Shown here piece after piece: positions 36,256 to 49,731 of a DNA stretch of 64,000 bases. The position numbers and the translations under genes were made by a program. Each line of letters starts with the position of its first letter. Positions within the stretch are counted from its first letter, which is position 1. This DNA is from Utricularia gibba (Eukaryota; Streptophyta; Magnoliopsida; Lamiales; Lentibulariaceae): positions 870,501 to 934,500 of the forward strand of contig NEEC01000014.1 of the NCBI GenBank assembly GCA_002189035.1. Direction: 5' to 3'. A model generated the notes under the pieces. The model made no database searches. It had not been told where the DNA came from and saw only the letters and a program-made list of their open reading frames with translations.

Positions 36256-39200
36256 ATGTCCAGGAAAACCTCGACTGCTTTCTGCGTCCGCCTGATCTTC
36301 CTCCGCCGTATGGGCGGTGGTCCTCGGACTTTTCCGGGTGGACTCAACAAGTGGCAATGGAAAAGGATGCATGAGAAAAAGGCACGGGAGAAGGAGAAAC
36401 GTCTACTTGAACAAGAAAAGCAGATATATGAGGCACGAGTTCGGTCGCAAATACGAGCAAAGCTCGCTCCTTCTGATAATCAGGTAGCGAGACCTGAAGC
36501 CGCCGGGGGGGTGCCGCCGAATTATGGCCCTTTAACGCCTGAAGAACATATCAAGGTGCTTGCCGATCGGTTCATAAAGGAAGGAGCGGAGGATTTGTGG
36601 AATGAGCGCGATGGTACTATAGAAATGCCGCTGAATAAGCCGGAGAAGAGTCGTGTTATTGGTCAGCCCATTGATTTGCAGAAATTGATAACGAAAGGAT
36701 CTTGCTCTAATGACGATGGAGCGAGTAGCCCTGGTGAGCACTCCAGATTTAGTAAAGGGGGCACTTCAAGGAGTTACTCAACGTACTGTGGGCTCAGATC
36801 GATATTTCAAGGAAATTTTGAGGATTTGCGGTCTGGCAGTGGATTTGGTATGTGGAGAAATTGTCAAGATGGGATTTTGTTGGGGTTCCAGCATGTGCTG
36901 AAGCTACAGCATTACTCCTCCATGGCTCCTCGGAGTACAGAAAATGGTTCGAATGCCAGAGCGAGACCTCGTGGTGGGAGAAGCATTGCGTGGCCAAAGT
37001 TTCATGGCAATGAAATGGACTCATCTGATGACGATGACGATGATAGTGATGATGAGGAAGATGTGCCAGGGAATGTTTTCGGTAATAGGGCTTCATTAGG
37101 AAAGTATGACATGAAGGCAAAGAAACGAGTGCCATTAAAATTCTTGGAAGCTGAAGATGACTTGTCCCAACATGTGGAGGCCATCAGGATGGAGGTTATA
37201 CAGAGAAAGGACGTGAAAGAAGATGATCTGCAGTCCTCTGAAGAGCAATACCGTCTTAGTACAAAAAGGTTTGTAGAACGCTTGTCTGGCTATGAATCCA
37301 TTTGATATTGTTCTGTATACCCTTAGTTTGAGTTGTCTTTCCAAAATGTTTCTTTGCAGGTTTGATGAGTGTAATGTATCGCTGTTGACAGTGCGTGCTC
37401 TTACAGAGGCTGGTTACATACAAATGACTAGGATACAGGAGGAAACTTTATTAGCATTTCTCGATGGTTAGTTTTTATGATCATCTAGTTCCCCTGGATT
37501 CACATTTCTATAGGTTTTGGATGTAACACTCAAACTATGATGATGGTTACAATCTTGTCTTAACTTTTTAGGCTCGTACATTTTTTTTTCCTTATGCTTC
37601 GACTTTCTTAAATTTTTCAAAGGGAAAGATGCTATGGTGAAAGCTGGGGCCGGAAGGGGCAAGAGCATTGCATTTTTGGTAAGGTGCAGTTGTGGAATAT
37701 GAATCTGATATTGTTGCACCATGTTACCCTTTGTTTACTATTCTGCTAAATGTATACAGCTTCCTGCTATTGAAACAGTTCTAAGGGCATCAACATCAAG
37801 AAATGGTGCTAGTAAACGGATCCCCCCAATATATGTCCTCATACTTTGCCCGACAAGGGAACTTGCGAGTCAAGTAACTGCAGAAGCAAATGTGCTCCTA
37901 AAGCACTATAATGGCATAGGATTGCAGACATTAGCAGGAGGGACACGCTTCAAAGTCGATCAAAGGAGGCTAGAATCAGAGCCTTGCCATATACTTGTTG
38001 GCACACCGTGTATCTTATTGGATCACATTGAGAACAAGTCTAGCATCTCATTGCACTTAATGCAACTGCAAATGCTTATTGTTGATGAAGCAGACCGCCT
38101 TCTAGATCTGGGATTCCGAAGAGACATTGAAAAAATTCTTGACTGTTTGCCTCAACAACGCCAGTCTTTGCTTTTTTCTGCAAGAATTCCAAGGGAGGTT
38201 AGAATTTTCATTCTTTTAGTCTCATCAAAGGCTCTGGTCAAATTTTCTCATTTGATGTATGATTTAAGATCTACGTAGATGCTTGATAGGATGTGTTTAG
38301 ATTGGCTTTTCCAGCAACTTATTATACCTTTCCCTCTCATAATTATATAAGCACCAATAAGCACTTCTGACCACATCCTGGTTTTCTTCTACTTTTATTC
38401 TTTTTCAGGTCCGTCGATTATGTCAACTTGTTCTAAAAAAGGATCATACCTGTATAGATATAGTGGGCCATGGACATTTGGATGGCAATGCATTGGTATA
38501 TACACTACGTTCTTACTTTAATTCATTTATATCTTTTTATTCATCCCGCTCAATCGTTCAGGTTAAGCAATCTTATCTTATTGCACCGCAAACGGAGCTC
38601 TTTGAAATGGTATACTACATAATAAAGAAACATATGTCAGAAGTTCTAGATTACAAGGTGAAACCTATATTCTTCTGGCATGCAAACTCTCCTTTCATGC
38701 GTTCTTATAATCTAAAGAATTTTATTGCTTGAATGACTTGTCAGGTTGTTATTTTCTGTGCAACTGCGATGATGGCCTCACTTTTGCATTCTCTTTTCCA
38801 TGGACTGCGATTAAATGTTAGAGAAATCCATTCAAACAAGCCTCCCCTGGTCCGTGCTCGGATTTCTGATGAATTCAAGGCCTCCAAACAGTTGATTCTG
38901 ATAACTTCAGATGTTTCAACGAGTGGAATGAACTATCCTGATGTTACGCAAGTCATTCAGGTACGAATATCACTTAGTGCCATACTCTTCCTTGGCGATC
39001 TTACATTGTTGACTCTAAACCACTCAATCTTGTTTTCTTAGATAGTGATCATTATTGTTAAACCTTACTTTTGGGACTGTTCTTGCTACCATCAGGTAGG
39101 AATCCCCTATGATAGAGGTCAGTATATTCGAAGACTTGGGAAAACAGGACGCGAAGGGAAAGAGAGTGAAGGGATTCTTTTACTTGCACCATGGGAAGAC

Positions 39201-39647
39201 TACTTTCTGAATGATCTGAAGGGACTTCATCTTGACAAGTTACCCTCCCCAAATCCAGATCCTGATCGAAAAGCAAAGGTCAGAACTTCATATCTTAAAA
39301 GTAGCATTCTTTCAATAAAAAAAAAAAAAGCAAAGACCAAAAACTGCTTGCTTCTTGTTTGGGATGCAATCTGTAGTTTCTAAGTTAGATTGCTGCTTTC
39401 ATTAATGCGAATGTAGGTAGATGAGTCCATGAACAGAGTGGATAGGAACCTCAAGGAAGCAGCTTATCACGCGTGGCTGGGGTACTACAACACGATCTAC
39501 ACCATCTCCAGAGACAAGACATTGTTGGTGGAGTCCGCCAACGAGTTCGCTACTTCAATCGGCTTGGAAAAGCCACCGGCTTTGTATCGGAAAACTGCCC
39601 TGAAAATGGGCTTGAAAGATACCCCCGGTATTCGAGTACGAAGTTAG
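36256..39647 (+). CDS. DEAD-box RNA helicase, RH33/RH48 type, with degenerate motifs
   Basis: Nine exons (36256-37268, 37360-37466, 37623-37678, 37760-38197, 38409-38495, 38562-38657, 38745-38960, 39096-39278, 39417-39647) encode 808 residues. The long N-terminal extension has GGPRTFPGGLNKWQWKRMHE, a basic coiled segment, PPNYGPLTPEEH and an acidic run. The helicase core starts near residue 338. Seen: TRIQ in place of the usual Q motif end, motif I AGAGRGKS (about 380-387), Ia PTRELA (423-428), GG (452-453), Ib TPCI instead of TPGR (474-477), II DEAD (501-504), III SAR instead of SAT (532-534), V TSDVSTSGMNYPD instead of SDVSARG (653-665), VI RRLGKTGR instead of HRxGRxGR (683-690). The C-terminal EAAYHAWLGYYN and EKPPALYRKTALKMGLK are family-specific. 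It may be a weak or dead ATPase. Substitutions, not indels, so this is unlikely to be sequencing error. Confidence 0.92.
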
Positions 39648-41927
39648 GCAGCCCTCTGGTCTGTTCAGTGGAACAGGTACGAGTTTTGTATTTCTTTCAT
39701 TAGTTGCAACCACACAAATGGTTGCATTTCTGTACATAAACCATGAACAGAGACCTGCGCTTCACCAAAAGTCTCTGATGGCTTCTTGTAACTTTTTAAA
39801 AGTTAGAATTTGATCTCGTCTGAGAAATGGTGGTTAGTGTTTCCATTAAAGATGGAGACCCCTGGCCCCAAGAAGGCTCCTCACTTTCCACGGCACGTTT
39901 AAAGTATGCCCGAGTCCCTGTTGGTGAAGGCGTGCAAGCTTTGATTCAAGCAGCATGCTGATGCTGACGCCTCGAGCTCTTGTCTTCTTCCATCAGTGCA
40001 GGCTACTGTTCTCTTTGTCCTTCATCAGATGAGCTCTAGATGGGGAACAAACCCCTTCAAACGACAGTGCCCCGCAACACACTTAATCTGCCTTTTCTGA
40101 AGCATTAGCAGGCAATCAAGCAGTCATATCACCCTAACTAACTGGCCAAGGTTCAACGCTAGCAGACACTGAAGTGCTTCAGAATCACACAGTTACATGT
40201 AGCTAACTAAGCTAGCAGACGAAGATTCTGAAGACCAGTCATTTAAAAATTGTTCTTCTTCATGGGTCGATCGGGATTGGAAAAGAGACCCCTTTTTGTG
40301 GATCCCGGTCGGAAAGGGATAGGATCTGAGTTGGGGTGGACGACGCTACTTCATTCTGACAGCAAACGAGGAGAACTGGAACTGGGAGTGGGCAATCCCG
40401 TAATTTGAGCAGGTGCTGCTGCTCCTGCATAAAGTGGGACTCTGTCTGTGCTGTGCGTCATCATTATTTCCAATTCCCCAAAACCCCACTCGCCATTTAC
40501 TTCTCTTCCTCGACGCCTCTCCCCAGCAACCCGAGTCCTTACCTACAACATTACATGCTTTTGTCGAGTATGAAAGTATACCGACGACTCCTCCTCCTCC
40601 CCACTGTATTCCTCCTCCTCCTGCTGCTCTTCCTCTCCATTTCCCTCTCGAATCGCCTCGTCCCGAAGACGCGTTCCGGCCTGATCCGGTTCCCCTCCCC
40701 CCAGACTCCTCTCCCTCTCCGGCGAGACCCAGAGCCCCCGCCGCCGCTCCGGAGTTCAGATTCAGAGTCTCCCACAGAAGAACTCCCGCCGGCCCCAATC
40801 CACTCCATAACTGATACCTCAATCCCGTTCTTCAGGTTTGCATTTACGTTCCACCAACAATCACTATTCTCATTCAGGACAACAGTTTGCTTCTCTCTTG
40901 ATCATACATATCTTCTCATTCTTGTTATTACATACCTGTTACCCTCTTGCAATGAATAAATACCATAATCAATTTTCAATTTTTTTTTTTGAAAAATATA
41001 ATCAAACACACCCAACATGAATTTAGTGAAAAAACTTTGGTTGTTGTGACTTTAAATGCAAATTCATGAAATATGGCAGAATTCAATTTTTATTTTCATT
41101 TTTTAAATTCAAATTTTAAAAATATTTTTATTTCAGAATAAAAAACAATCCGAGGAGCAATAATTTAGTCGGAGAAGTGGACATGGAACCCGCTTCATCA
41201 ATCATACAATCTCGTGAAGTTACGTGTCGGGATCAGAATTTAGAAGATAATGATTTAACATACGCGACATTCTTTTATATCCAAAGTTTATTAATTCATG
41301 TCACAAAAAGCCATATTTTTTTCTGTTTACCAAAAATAGAAATTCAATATCTACAATTTATTAAGAATTTAGAAATTTATGTTATTTTTAAGATAAAAAT
41401 CTTTCGTATTTAATAATAAAATATTTTTTTAAAATTTATTTTTAAAATAACATGATTAGTGTGTATAGTTGACCATTCTTTCAATTGTACATGGATTATT
41501 CAAGAATAATATTACCATTAATATTAAAAAATGATATCATTATCAATCATATGTAGATATTATTTAGTAGAGAATATAAAAAATTGAATGAATGTGAAAA
41601 AAATGAATCTATATGCCCTTCCGAAAAAAATGAATCTTTTTTCGAAATTGGAATGTATAATATCACACCGACCATTTTTAATTTGAATTTAAAATATAAA
41701 TAAATTTGAAATTATACCCGTAATACCTAATTTACCACTATTAATTTTAATCATAAGCTTGAATTGTTATTGAAAAAATTAGATAATTTGAATAAAATTT
41801 TATTTATCTTAGGATAAGAAAGATAAATTGATAATGATTAAAAATAAATTAATTTAATTCTTAAAAAATAAGCAGATATAAAATGGTTGTCCGATCCTTT
41901 TCTTTTCTTGGTACCTGTCGTGGTCAT
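39648..41927. other. Gap between helicase and PES genes
   Basis: Contains the 3' UTR of the helicase gene, an isolated possible first exon at 40554-40834 (listed separately), and a strongly AT-rich block at 40980-41880 with no coding features. Confidence 0.5.
40554..40834 (+). pseudogene. Possible isolated first exon of a type II membrane protein
   Basis: The frame from ATG 40554 has a basic start (MKVYRR at 40569), a strongly hydrophobic Leu-rich span (LLLLPTVFLLLLLLFLSISL), then a Pro/Ser/Arg-rich stem, as in Golgi glycosyltransferase anchors. It reaches a plausible donor (TTCAG|GTTTGC near 40835). No continuing exon is found before the convergent PES gene, so it is either a truncated gene or chance. 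The GC-rich sequence leaves both strands open, which weakens the call. Confidence 0.3.
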
Positions 41928-44900
41928 TCATGGCCGGAAACCGGGGACCTGGTCCGCGGATGTGTTGAGCGCCTGAAAGAGGGTTCGATCGAGGAGGGTT
42001 CGATAGGGATCTTCTGTCCTCTTCCTCAGCAAGAACGCCATGTTCGCCTCCACCTGGGATTTTACATTCAGGTACAGCTCTCGCGCCTTCTCCTTGTCGT
42101 TCACTCCGTCCAGGAGTCCTCTTGTGTCGATTGCCTTACCGAAGTAGTAGTAGAGGCGGCCGGGAATCTTGGGGAGGAGAAGAGGGACGTGGACGCGCTG
42201 ATTCGCCACCTCTCCGCTCATTCCAGCCCTAGGAGGAGGACGCAATTTCATCGCATTCTTTTGCTTGCCGGCGACGGGTTAAGAGGGAAATGAGGTACCT
42301 ACCTGATGTTGGATACGGTTCCGTCGTTCAACTTCCTGATTTCGTCGCTCAGAATTGGGATTTTCATCAGGTCGTCGTAGTCCAGTGCCATCTGTGAACG
42401 ATGAAAAGGTGAGAACTTGGGGCTGGCCTCATGGCAAATTTGTGTAGTTTCGAGGATTTTGAAGGTCTTTCAGTGTTTGAAAACACTGAAAACTGTGTAG
42501 GAGAGGCTACCTCTGCTATGTCATCTTCTCCGACGGCTCCAAAGGGTACAATCTTGGCTCCAAATCTTGCGGCCATACGGACGAACTCCGGCTGTTCCGG
42601 CCAGAACAGCTTATACTCTTCACCCTGACAAAGAAGAGTGGGTGCTTCTGGGCATGCCATCGCTTTTGTTAAGATCAGATAAGGGAATGGAGACGGCAAC
42701 TCGTACCTTTCTGTGGCATGCCTCACGAGCACCGCCGGGGTAGAGCAGGACGTGCGATCCCGCTTCGAGCAGTTTGAAAAGATTGGTTGGAGTCGCCGGC
42801 ACGCCGCCGAAGAGTCTGATGTTGTCCAAAAATGTGACACTTGACATCACTGAAGACTCTTGGTTTCCATCGTCAAGACCAGTGAAGAGGGAAGGATGAG
42901 CCATGCCACGAACCATGATCTTCTTCTGCTTCAGAAATTCTGCGAGCAGTGGAATGATTTCTAGGCCGAGAAGCATGTGGTAACCTACGAGCAAAACCGG
43001 CCCCTCCGTCGGAACACCTTCCAGCCCTCTCACTATGCTTCCATCTTCAGTAGTAGAATACATCACTGGAGATGTGATGCGTTGAAACCATTGATATCTG
43101 GATTCAGGATACACATCCCAGACATTGTTACAGACACAACCGAAAAAACTGTCACATGCTTTGCTCTATGCAAGAATTCAAAAGTACCAGCATTTGCCTT
43201 CAAAATGACAGAGATTGGCAGGTCTTATCCAAATGGAAGCACAAGATGCAAGCAAGGAAATTCTGGAAGTTCAAGGACACAGAACGGCAAGGAAATTTAC
43301 CCGATTCTGTCCTGCTTAAATTCAGACAGACTGGGAGGTATGAAATCATGGACATAATCTCGTTTCCTTGAACGGCGGTAGAAGGAAGTGCTTTTGATGA
43401 CACTCAATAGATTAACACCATCCTCCTGCGTCATCCAAAGCCGGCTCTAAATCGAAAATGAGGTACAAGCTGACTACTCCGAAATAACAGAGTCACATCT
43501 TACCAATAGAATGGCATGGCCATTGTCTTTGAAATACCGTACATTGCAATTCTTTAATGACCTGAGAAGCCTCCAAGCTTCTTCACCACTGGGAAGCATC
43601 CTATCCTTGCCACTGCAGCAACAGAAAATATTTCCATGGAAGATGAAGAATTGTTTTTTTTTCTTTTTTCAGGAAGAGAAGTCATACTTTCCTAAGGAAG
43701 AGCAAGCAAGCAAATGAAATGGACCACAGACAGGAAATGTTGAATGATCTTTAACTCTAGTAGAAAATGGGACTAGATGAAAGATAGATATGCAGCAACC
43801 TTGCAAGAACAAGGACTTCTGCAGTAATGGATCGAAGACGAGAATTAGCATATGCTGAACCAGTTTTGAGCAGCTTCAGTTTCCAATCAAGGTTTTCTTT
43901 GGGTATGAGATCAGCCATGATCTGCCACATTCATGAGAAATTAGCAAGTGAGAATAATGTATACATACACTTTTCAGTTTTCGTAGATTTTCTTTTTATT
44001 GCATTGTGTCCGTGAATGTTTTCAACTTAAACATCAGAACGCCGAGCAGGACTGATATGTCCCTGAAATGGGAAAAAAAAAAGAAAATGAAAGAATTTGC
44101 TTACAGAAAGCCTAGGAACTAGGGATGCAAGATTTGTGGCAAACTCTTCAAAATAGCTTGTAGGCATTACCGATTCGATACCTACTGCAGCCATTTTTAT
44201 GGGATCGCCTGGTTTTGTAGGAGAGTAGCAGTGTTTATAAGATAAGTTGAAGTTAACAAGCTATAACCATTGTATTCATCACACTGTATGCGTACCCATA
44301 ACCAAGGACAGCAAATAAGGAACAGATACATGTAGCTCCTCAGGAATGGACACCAACAGAGGGAGCAGGGGCTGCAGCTCTGACCTGCCAAATGAAGTTG
44401 CTGAAAGAATAAATGACAAGTCAAATTCCAACTCCACGAATTTGGGCATAGCATGAAACTCCAAAGATAACTTGAATACTGTATGGAATTATACTGTTTT
44501 TGAAGGACCTGGATTAGATAATATCACTACAAGGTCAATATCAGGATTTCTCGCTGCTACTGCTAGAGCCAGGCATCCACCAAAAGAATCTCCGACAAGA
44601 TAGATCGGCTTATTTGGGGATAATTTGTGCTGAGCAAGCACAGTTTCTTCAACTAAGCTCACCAAACCTGCAGAAAGAATCCACTTCTCCATAAAAGCTA
44701 GAGCATCACTACAAAACTGTTGGAACTTTCACCAGTATTTCACAAAAATTCAGTTATAACAATAATGAGCAGCATAAAGCCCAAACCTGAAAATGAGGTT
44801 CGGTCTTTCAGCGGGATATGCAAGCACCAAACATCAAAGACCCTAAAACAAGGACCAAGCTTCTGAAACACGAAAAAATGCCAAATTTGATTCAAGTAGC

Positions 44901-45493
44901 AAGGCTAGCTTCATCTCATTAGAACTTACTTTCCCATAGACTTATGATGCAAAATAAGACCTAGTCCAACACCATCAAGACCTGCAAAAGGTATCAAAGT
45001 ATACGAAAATGTACTTAAACATCATGAAATGAACCAAAGTAAAAAAAAAAAAAAAAAAAACATATGAGCAGTAGAAAAGTGCAACAAGTACCCGCCATGA
45101 AGAGCAGAACAGGGAATCCTTCAAATGAGGGCCGCAAGCGATTGGTGTGAACCATCGAGGCGGCCCATTGTCATGTTTAATCAAATCGGCCGCATAATCA
45201 AAAAAATCCCTCACAGTAGTGTCACCATAGCCATCATCCCACAAAGGTTCCAACTTTTCCACTTTCTTGGTCCTCCTTTCAACTTTGACACTTACATGCT
45301 CTTCCCCAGACTTTTCTGTCGCATCCTTTGTAAGAGAAGAAACTCCACGGGTTGCTTCATTTACTCTCAAATGATCATCTGAAGCTGTGTCCCTGACAGA
45401 ACACTTTATTGAAATCCTAGACTGAGCCCTTTTCTCTGATTTCAAAACCATACAAGGAGGCCATAGCGTGTTGGGAGTTAGACCTGAAGCCAT
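41928..45493 (-). CDS. Phytyl ester synthase / diacylglycerol acyltransferase-like, chloroplast (one apparent 1-base loss)
   Basis: PES1/PES2-type plastoglobule enzyme that esterifies phytol released from chlorophyll and makes triacylglycerol in stress and senescence. Thirteen exons from ATG 45493 to the stop at 41928, 726 residues. A Ser/Arg-rich plastid transit peptide is followed by an alpha/beta-hydrolase half, with DGVGLGLILHH, the nucleophile elbow GDSFGG around 44600 and VILSNPATSFGRSELQPLLP. The C-terminal half is acyltransferase-like: VGYHMLLGLEIIPLL, VLLYPGGAREACHRKGEEYK, LFWPEQPEFVRMAARFGAKI, VPFGAVGEDD, GEVANQRVHVPLLLPKIPGR. In exon 1 (45493-45092) the frame slips just before its end. 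Family DSPVLLF needs one more C at the run 45112-45114, and adding it also fixes the splice phase. Intron 1 holds an A20 tract. Confidence 0.93.
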
Positions 45494-46782
45494 GGAACAG
45501 ATCCTGAGGCTTCGCTACAGACAGAAGGACCTTGGGGGTTCGCCTCCTGGTATCTCTCGTTTTAAGCACAGCTTTGATGTTTGAAGTAAACAAAAAAAAA
45601 ACGAAGAAAAAAGTGGGAGGGCTACGAAGTGAGTCAAAGTCTCCAATCAAACTAATACAAGGTGTTACGTTACGAGTTCAACTAGCGGTGGCCCCCTAAA
45701 GCACTCAACATTGCTTTCGTATGCTGTTTGCGTGTGAGTAAAAGCTAAAAACATTGCTTCTTTCTATGAAGCCAATTGGAATAAAAATTGCATCTTTCTG
45801 TGAAGTCTTAAACTTAAGGCAGCAATGGAAATTGGTGAACAAGTCTGAACTCTAGAAGAAAGAAGATGAGTTGTCAACCCATCGAATACCCGCAATTGGA
45901 GAAGCAGATATCAATCGATACAAAAGTAGTCTAATCTCCTTCCCTCAGCACACTTTGTCCAGCATGTGCTACTTACCTACCAAATGGGAGGTAGCTAGAG
46001 CGACATGAAGCGTAATTTTCTACCGCTTCATCTTTCCTGAAAAAAAAAAAAAAACTTTATACGACAGAGTGACGTTTGCTTTCAATCCACAACTCCAAAA
46101 TTGAAGAAACAATCCGATCTTTTGTTTTCCAAAAAAAAAAAGTCCATTTTCGCAACTTTTCGTAACAGGCTGCAATTTCGTATATTCATTACTCACCCCA
46201 GATGTAACCTAGATTGGCATTTCAATGGTCGCGCGCTTCGATTCATGAATTCTACTTGCAGTGGGAGATGCGATGTTGGTTTGCTGGCTTCGCAGTTGAC
46301 ATTGTAAAGGGGTATGTAATTGATGGAAGAAACCATCGAAGTTAGAAGCTTCTACTTACTGGGCTGCTGTTTTTGTCTCATTAAACCATCCACGACGCAG
46401 TACACGTCTGTTGAGGTTGATGATGATCTACCGTCTTCAGGGTCATAAAGAAGAGTTGCCATAGTTTGAACCAATCTTTACCAAGATCATCTTTTTAGAA
46501 ATTCCCATTCTTCGAATTCCTAATAAGCGTGGGAATTGCTTCCTCATCCGGTTAGTCGTGAAGTGCAATGGAGTTGTTCATGACGACGATGACCGTCGGG
46601 CTTGGTACTTATGGATTTGAGGGCGTCGCAAGCTTTCGGGGTACCCAAGATTTAGTCTTTGTGTGGTTACACAACGGGACACTTCAGACAAAAAGACAAC
46701 GTTAGCTATTACTTCTCATCTTCACTAATCATAAGATACACTTGTGACTGGAGACAGTGACTAACTTAGTAGCAAGTTCCTT
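45494..46782. other. Gap between PES and IQD genes
   Basis: No coding sequence recognised. Short A tracts near 45590 and 46039. This is the PES promoter side and the IQD 3' side. Confidence 0.5.
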
Positions 46783-49731
46783 CTACTGGCATCTGCGCCA
46801 ATGGCTGCTGATGGGCATTCCTAACCTGTCCAAAAGACCAGACCCAGGATAGTCTCTGTTATCAAATGTCTCCAATCCTGTCTGCATCATCGGCCCAGAA
46901 TCACCGTAAACATTATACCTCTTCGTGGAAGAGTATGATCTCTCCAGCGGTTGATACCTCAGCTTAGGGACACTGAGAGACCTCACTTTGGCCTTTGATG
47001 ATTCTGTGTAAGCCATATAGTTTGGATGCACCAGATAACCACTCTGGTAGCAGCTGCTGGTTCCATCGCTCCTTGTTGGGGTGTACATTCCCTTCCTGGA
47101 GCTCTTACCCCTCGACGAATAGAACGTGGGACTGAGAGTATCTTCATCATAGTCATCGGCGTAATGAGCGTACTCGAAATGGCCAAGAGATTGAACTTCA
47201 ACAGATGATGGACTCATCATGGTGTCTTTGGACATTGAGAAGCTCTTGCATTTTCTGTCTCTGCGCGTGCTGTTGTAGTAAGATGGATAGTTGAATCTCC
47301 TACTCTTGAGCATCGTTTTCGGAATTCCACTGTCCACTTCTAGAATCTTGATGTTTCTTTCATCATCTCTTAGAATGCGTGCTCTCTCTGCATCGTAGTA
47401 CTCACTTTCTGTTAAGAACGAGCCAGTTTTCTGCATTGCAGGCAAAAGGGGTGAATCACAGTGACAAAGAAGGATCAAGTATTCGCGACAGAGGAGAAGA
47501 CAAAATGAAACCTTGACACACAATGGCTCTCCATATTTCATACTCCTTGCTCTGTAGTCGTATTTCTCAGGAGTTACAGGCCCCTGCCAACACAATTGCA
47601 CAAGGCAGTCAAATTAAGCTCCATCCCTCATTGGATTAGTCATGGAGAGTAATACAATACAACATAATACACGGAAAAATATGTTTTTCAGTCGTACCAA
47701 ATGTCTGAGATATGAAGAATTCTTAATACCCAACTCAGAGCTGAAGGCTCTACAGTCACAGGCTTTTGCTTGCACTCTTACAAGTGTCTGCAGCCGCTGC
47801 AGAAACTGCGCAGTCTGTTTTCTCACAAGGTAGCCTCTAACCAGTGCTTGAATCTTCACTAGCCCTTTAAGTGCACGTAGTGCTCTCCTCGACTACAGAC
47901 ACAGTTTAAAAAAATCAACTTTTGTGTTTGTACAAGGAAAACAGTACGAGACACAACTTTAATACACTGTCAAAGAGAACAAGCTCAAAAACAAACATCA
48001 TTAAGAAGCAGCATTAATGACTCGATGAATCAGACAGACGATCCCTGCAACCAATGAAGAGTTGGAGGTTTTGTGATTAGACTCCCAAGGAAAGGGCTGC
48101 CCCCTCATAAAATCTAACTGCTTATCAATTATTAGCAAAGCGCAGAGGACAGAATCTGGTTTTATGAAGAGTTTCAATTTTTTTTTCAAATGAAAGCAGG
48201 CGTTCGATGAAAAGTGAGGAGTTTTGAAGTTTGTGATTTTCTACTCAAGTAAAAAGTGGGAGTGTGCAGGAAAGAGAGAGACATGCTATCCAGCTTTGTG
48301 TTCCTATGGAGCAGAAAAAAGCACCTCAGAGTAAAAAAAAATAAAACTTACCAGTTCATCTACCGACTTTCACGGTAAAGAAATGTGAAGTCAAGAAAAC
48401 AGTGGAGTGAAAATGATAATTACAGCGGTGTGAAAAAAACTTGGCTGTCAAAGGTGAAACACATCTACCCAAGAGTCCAAGTCCCATATATAAAGCAAAT
48501 ACACAAGGGATCACAGAGTTGGCAGGTCTCACTAGAAGAATCCCAAGTTTTTTCACAAGTTTCATAAGTGGATCACAAAACATCTCTTTCAAATGCCTCT
48601 ACAAAGTCAACAAGCTCAACTTTTACTTCACATCTAGCAGTACATGTGAAAATTACAGCTGAAACTTTACCTACAGTTTTTGTATCCTGTGGTTGTACAT
48701 ACAAATGAGCTCCAAAACAGCACTCCCATTCCCCTCATGGTACATCAAAGCAAATGATCCGTATTCACCCCACCAAAAAAAAAAACTTGATTTTGACCGT
48801 ACAGAGCTTTTTACCCCACCCACTAAAATTTACGATTATTCGTTTTGACTGCTTAAAAGCTACACTAACCCACCGGACCCTTATTAAAATGCAAGTCGGC
48901 ATCTCATTAACGCACAGTATCTTTTTAGCTCAACTTTTTTTTACCCAAACAGCAGTAAAACCCACCAACCGTTGCTTTTCTTTTACCTCATCCACCGTGA
49001 TTTTTTCACTCAGATTAAACAAAAAGAAGAAAAAATCTTTCCTTTAGTTAATATTCCCCTGATCTTCCTCAGCATTCCTAGTAAGACATCTAAACATACC
49101 AGATCCCATAAAATATTTGCAAATATGCGTTTTAAATTAATATTAATTTCCAATTGATGGCAGAAAAAAAGAAATACAGTTTCCTGCAAAGAATCTCTGA
49201 AAACCCATTTCACACACAATCCAGAGCCTCAACTCCCATCACGCAGTCCAGAGAAATCACATGGAAATACTGGAAAGTCGAAGGGAGTCGTTAAAGTTTT
49301 ATTTTTTTCAACTGACACGAATTTCTGTCAGCATCAAACAATGTGCAAAGAAAGAGAGAAAAATGAAAAATGATACTGGAAACTAACCAAGTAACCGCGA
49401 AATTGCGACTGAATCATAACCGCCGCTGCCCATTCCTTCCGCATAGCGACGGAGGGGGAGGAGGTAATAGCATTCGTATTACTATTACTATTCGCATCAA
49501 CCTTCCCAGGGGCCGTGAGTTTCACCACTGCCGCAGCCGCGTGGCGGCGGCGACTGCGGCTTCCGCCGCTGCGGCGGTTGCAGCAGCGACGGCGATGGCT
49601 CGTCTTCTGGCTTCTTCTTCTTCCTCTTCTTCTTCAAATCCCGATTTCGAGTGGCCTTTCTCCTTTCGGCTGCATTTCTTTTTCGTTTTGATGCCGAAAA
49701 GGCCTTTCAGCCATCTCGCAGCTACACCCAT
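46783..49731 (-). CDS. IQ67-domain (IQD) calmodulin-binding protein (one apparent 1-base loss)
   Basis: IQD proteins bind calmodulin and microtubules and act as scaffolds. Four exons: 49731-49388, 47892-47698, 47583-47512 and 46783-47430 (read right to left), about 419 residues. N-terminal [15 protein letters not shown] is the hallmark of the IQD19-26-like clade. An eight-Glu run and the Ala-rich [19 protein letters not shown] follow. The IQ67 core spans the 1.5 kb first intron: [10 protein letters not shown] | [20 protein letters not shown] and [12 protein letters not shown]. The C-terminus has the DUF4005-like [20 protein letters not shown]. Exon 1 read literally hits TGA at 49522. The family motif [10 protein letters not shown] continues in another frame, joined if one G (C on the plus strand) is restored at 49537-49538, which also fixes the phase. 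Confidence 0.92.
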
